DNA from: Methylobacterium thuringiense
GTDB taxonomy: Bacteria > Pseudomonadota > Alphaproteobacteria > Rhizobiales > Beijerinckiaceae
Length of the DNA stretch: 64,000 nucleotides
Direction: 5' to 3'
NCBI RefSeq assembly: GCF_022179645.1
Contig: NZ_BPRA01000005.1
Location: 62,001-126,000, forward strand
The notes beneath the pieces are model-generated. The model was not told the origin of the DNA. It saw nothing but the letters and a program-made list of their open reading frames with translations, and ran no database searches. Below are positions 62,644 through 64,000 of this stretch, in pieces. The position numbers were made by a program, and so were the translations under genes. Position 1 is the stretch's first letter. Each line of letters opens with the position of its first letter.

Positions 62644-63035
62644 AAATGAGATTGTAAATTATTCTATATTTGAAGGCTGAAAACATTTTGGAATTGGCCC
62701 GGCCGATAGCAGTTGTTTGAGATCGGTCGGGCTTTGATTTGCGGTCTGACGGCGATTGCGCCATCTGGCCATGATCGTGAGGCACCTCGTCGGGAACGGA
62801 TCGAACCGAAGGATGCCGGGGTGTTGCCCGTCGCATCGCGTACCGAGGCCGGGCCGCCGGGACGCGTCGCGGTGGCTTCTCGAAGCGCCTGCGAACTCAG
62901 TCGGCACGGTCTTTCGCAAGAATCGGATCCATCGATAGAGAATCTTCTACTGCGGCTGCAAAACAAAGAAACAGATTTCGCCGGACCTCGGCTATATCGA
63001 TCGCATACAATATTATGCGGACGGGGTCGGCTGAC
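62644..63035. other. Gene-free stretch after gapR
   Basis: About 390 bases. A/T-rich start (62644-62700), then ordinary GC-rich DNA with no credible gene on either strand; promoter for the next gene must be here. Confidence 0.4.
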
Positions 63036-64000
63036 ATGGTCGAAGTTCTGAATCGGCGCGGTTTTCTGAAGGCGTCCACGGCTTTCGCGACGGGGGCGGC
63101 AGCCGGCTTCTCCTGCATCGAGCTCGCCAGCGCTGCCCCGATCGAGATACCGACGATCGACAGGTTGAGCCTGCGCGTCTTGATCGATTCGGCTCACGAT
63201 CAGTTCCTCAAGCCCAGCACGGTCCGGGGCGTGGTGCATCAGCCGCCCGGCAATGGCCGCGGGAGCGACTATCGCAAGGTCCTGCACAACCAGTGGGGCT
63301 TGTCCCTCTTCGTCGAATCGCAGCGCGCGGACGAGTCCCGGACGATCCTGCTCGATTTCGGCTACAGCCCCGACGCGCTCCTGAACAACATCGAGATCCT
63401 GAAGGTCGACCCGACCAAGATCGACGCCCTGATCGTGAGCCACGGCCATCACGATCATTACGGCGGCCTGACCGGATTTCTCGACAGCTATCGGGACAAG
63501 CTCGCACCCGACGTGAAGCTCTATGCCGACGGCGAGGACAATTTCTGCCACCGCGTCAGCCCGAGCGGCGTGCAGGGCCAGTTCACGGATTTCGGCCAGC
63601 TCGATCGACGCGAACTGGCCGCGCGGCGGATCACCACCGTCCTGTGCGAGACGCCGACGGTGGTGGCCGGCCACGCCTTCACCACGGGCCAGATCAAGCG
63701 CTCGTCGATCGAGCGCATCCTGCCCAACACGTTCGTGGAGCGCGGCAGCAAGGACGGCCTGGGCTGCGGTGCGAGCCACTATTCGCCGCCGGAACTGCAG
63801 GGCAAGATCCTGCCGGACGAGCACGTCCACGAGCACGCGACGTGCTTCAACATCAAGGACAAGGGGCTCGTCGTCATCAGCTCCTGCGGCCATGTCGGCA
63901 TCGTGAACTCTGTCCGGCAGGCCCAGGAGGTCTCCGGCGTGAAGAAGGTTCACGCCATCGTCGGCGGCTTCCATCTCGGGCCGGCCCCGAAGGAGTATCT
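63036..64000 (+). CDS. Tat-exported MBL-fold hydrolase (DHPS-like), partial
   Basis: Runs off the right end; 321 full codons shown. Tat motif NRRGFLKAS near 6-14 then a hydrophobic stretch to AAPIE. Metal motif SHGHHDHYGG near 146-155 and later HEHATCFN, SSCGHVGI and GGFHLG. Resembles 7,8-dihydropterin-6-methyl-4-(beta-ribofuranosyl)-aminobenzene-5'-phosphate synthase-type MBL proteins, a link to the methanopterin-like pathway of methylotrophs only by family name. Confidence 0.88.
   Translation, partial: MVEVLNRRGFLKASTAFATGAAAGFSCIELASAAPIEIPTIDRLSLRVLIDSAHDQFLKPSTVRGVVHQPPGNGRGSDYRKVLHNQWGLSLFVESQRADESRTILLDFGYSPDALLNNIEILKVDPTKIDALIVSHGHHDHYGGLTGFLDSYRDKLAPDVKLYADGEDNFCHRVSPSGVQGQFTDFGQLDRRELAARRITTVLCETPTVVAGHAFTTGQIKRSSIERILPNTFVERGSKDGLGCGASHYSPPELQGKILPDEHVHEHATCFNIKDKGLVVISSCGHVGIVNSVRQAQEVSGVKKVHAIVGGFHLGPAPKEY

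Noticed and set aside
62659-62919. 86-codon minus-strand frame after gapR
   Set aside because: No recognisable motif, no ribosome site.

Overview
The window is high-GC DNA from a facultatively phototrophic, methylotroph-type alphaproteobacterium, most probably Methylobacterium/Methylorubrum (M. extorquens-like). This is inferred from gene content, not from a database match. The pointers are a bacteriochlorophyll gene block with its dedicated regulators, a split methylmalonyl-CoA mutase small subunit, the alphaproteobacterial cell-cycle and nucleoid genes rcdA and gapR, and frequent GTG/TTG starts. No rRNA, CRISPR array, prophage or intact insertion sequence was seen; three protein-gene ends are unusual because short palindromic repeats or non-ATG starts are involved.

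Region 1 (1-10730) is a photosynthesis block. bchF-bchN-bchB run leftwards and leave the window inside bchB. Rightwards run ppaA/aerR and ppsR/crtJ (B12-linked antirepressor and repressor), a PucC-family carrier (bch2), bchP (geranylgeranyl reductase), tspO, a small membrane protein and a triheme cytochrome c. PpsR-like TGT-N12-ACA motifs overlap the -35 boxes of bchF and bch2, which fits local autoregulation by ppaA/ppsR.

Region 2 (10745-31967) is mainly housekeeping: tRNA-Val, slyX, trhO, polA, a radical-SAM/UdgX DNA repair pair, osmC, recX, queG, an epimerase, a GST and uppP, plus several exported proteins of unknown role and the methylmalonyl-CoA mutase beta subunit. Between trhO and polA lies a GC-poorer two-gene cassette (12367-13145) that looks acquired and may be a toxin/immunity-like pair.

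Region 3 (32162-45811) holds a leftward glycolysis/Calvin-type operon (gapA, an unknown coiled-coil membrane protein, pgk, fba, a thiE-like gene, a Sel1-repeat protein). Divergent from it are a DUF4164 gene, zapA, a probable 6S RNA, the 5-formyl-THF cyclo-ligase, a YmdB-like phosphodiesterase and a MotA/OmpA-type motor pair. A D-cysteine desulfhydrase and an MsbA-like ABC exporter follow.

Region 4 (45812-64000) has rpmE, rcdA, an acetyltransferase, rpmH-rnpA-yidC-engB (ribosome/RNase P/membrane insertion), an AtoE-type transporter, a phosphatase, clpB with a heat-shock-type promoter, a MOSC protein, lipB, an orphan FliN-like gene, tRNA-Leu and tRNA-Lys, an epimerase with an apparent CTG start, gapR and a Tat-exported metallo-beta-lactamase-fold protein cut by the right end.
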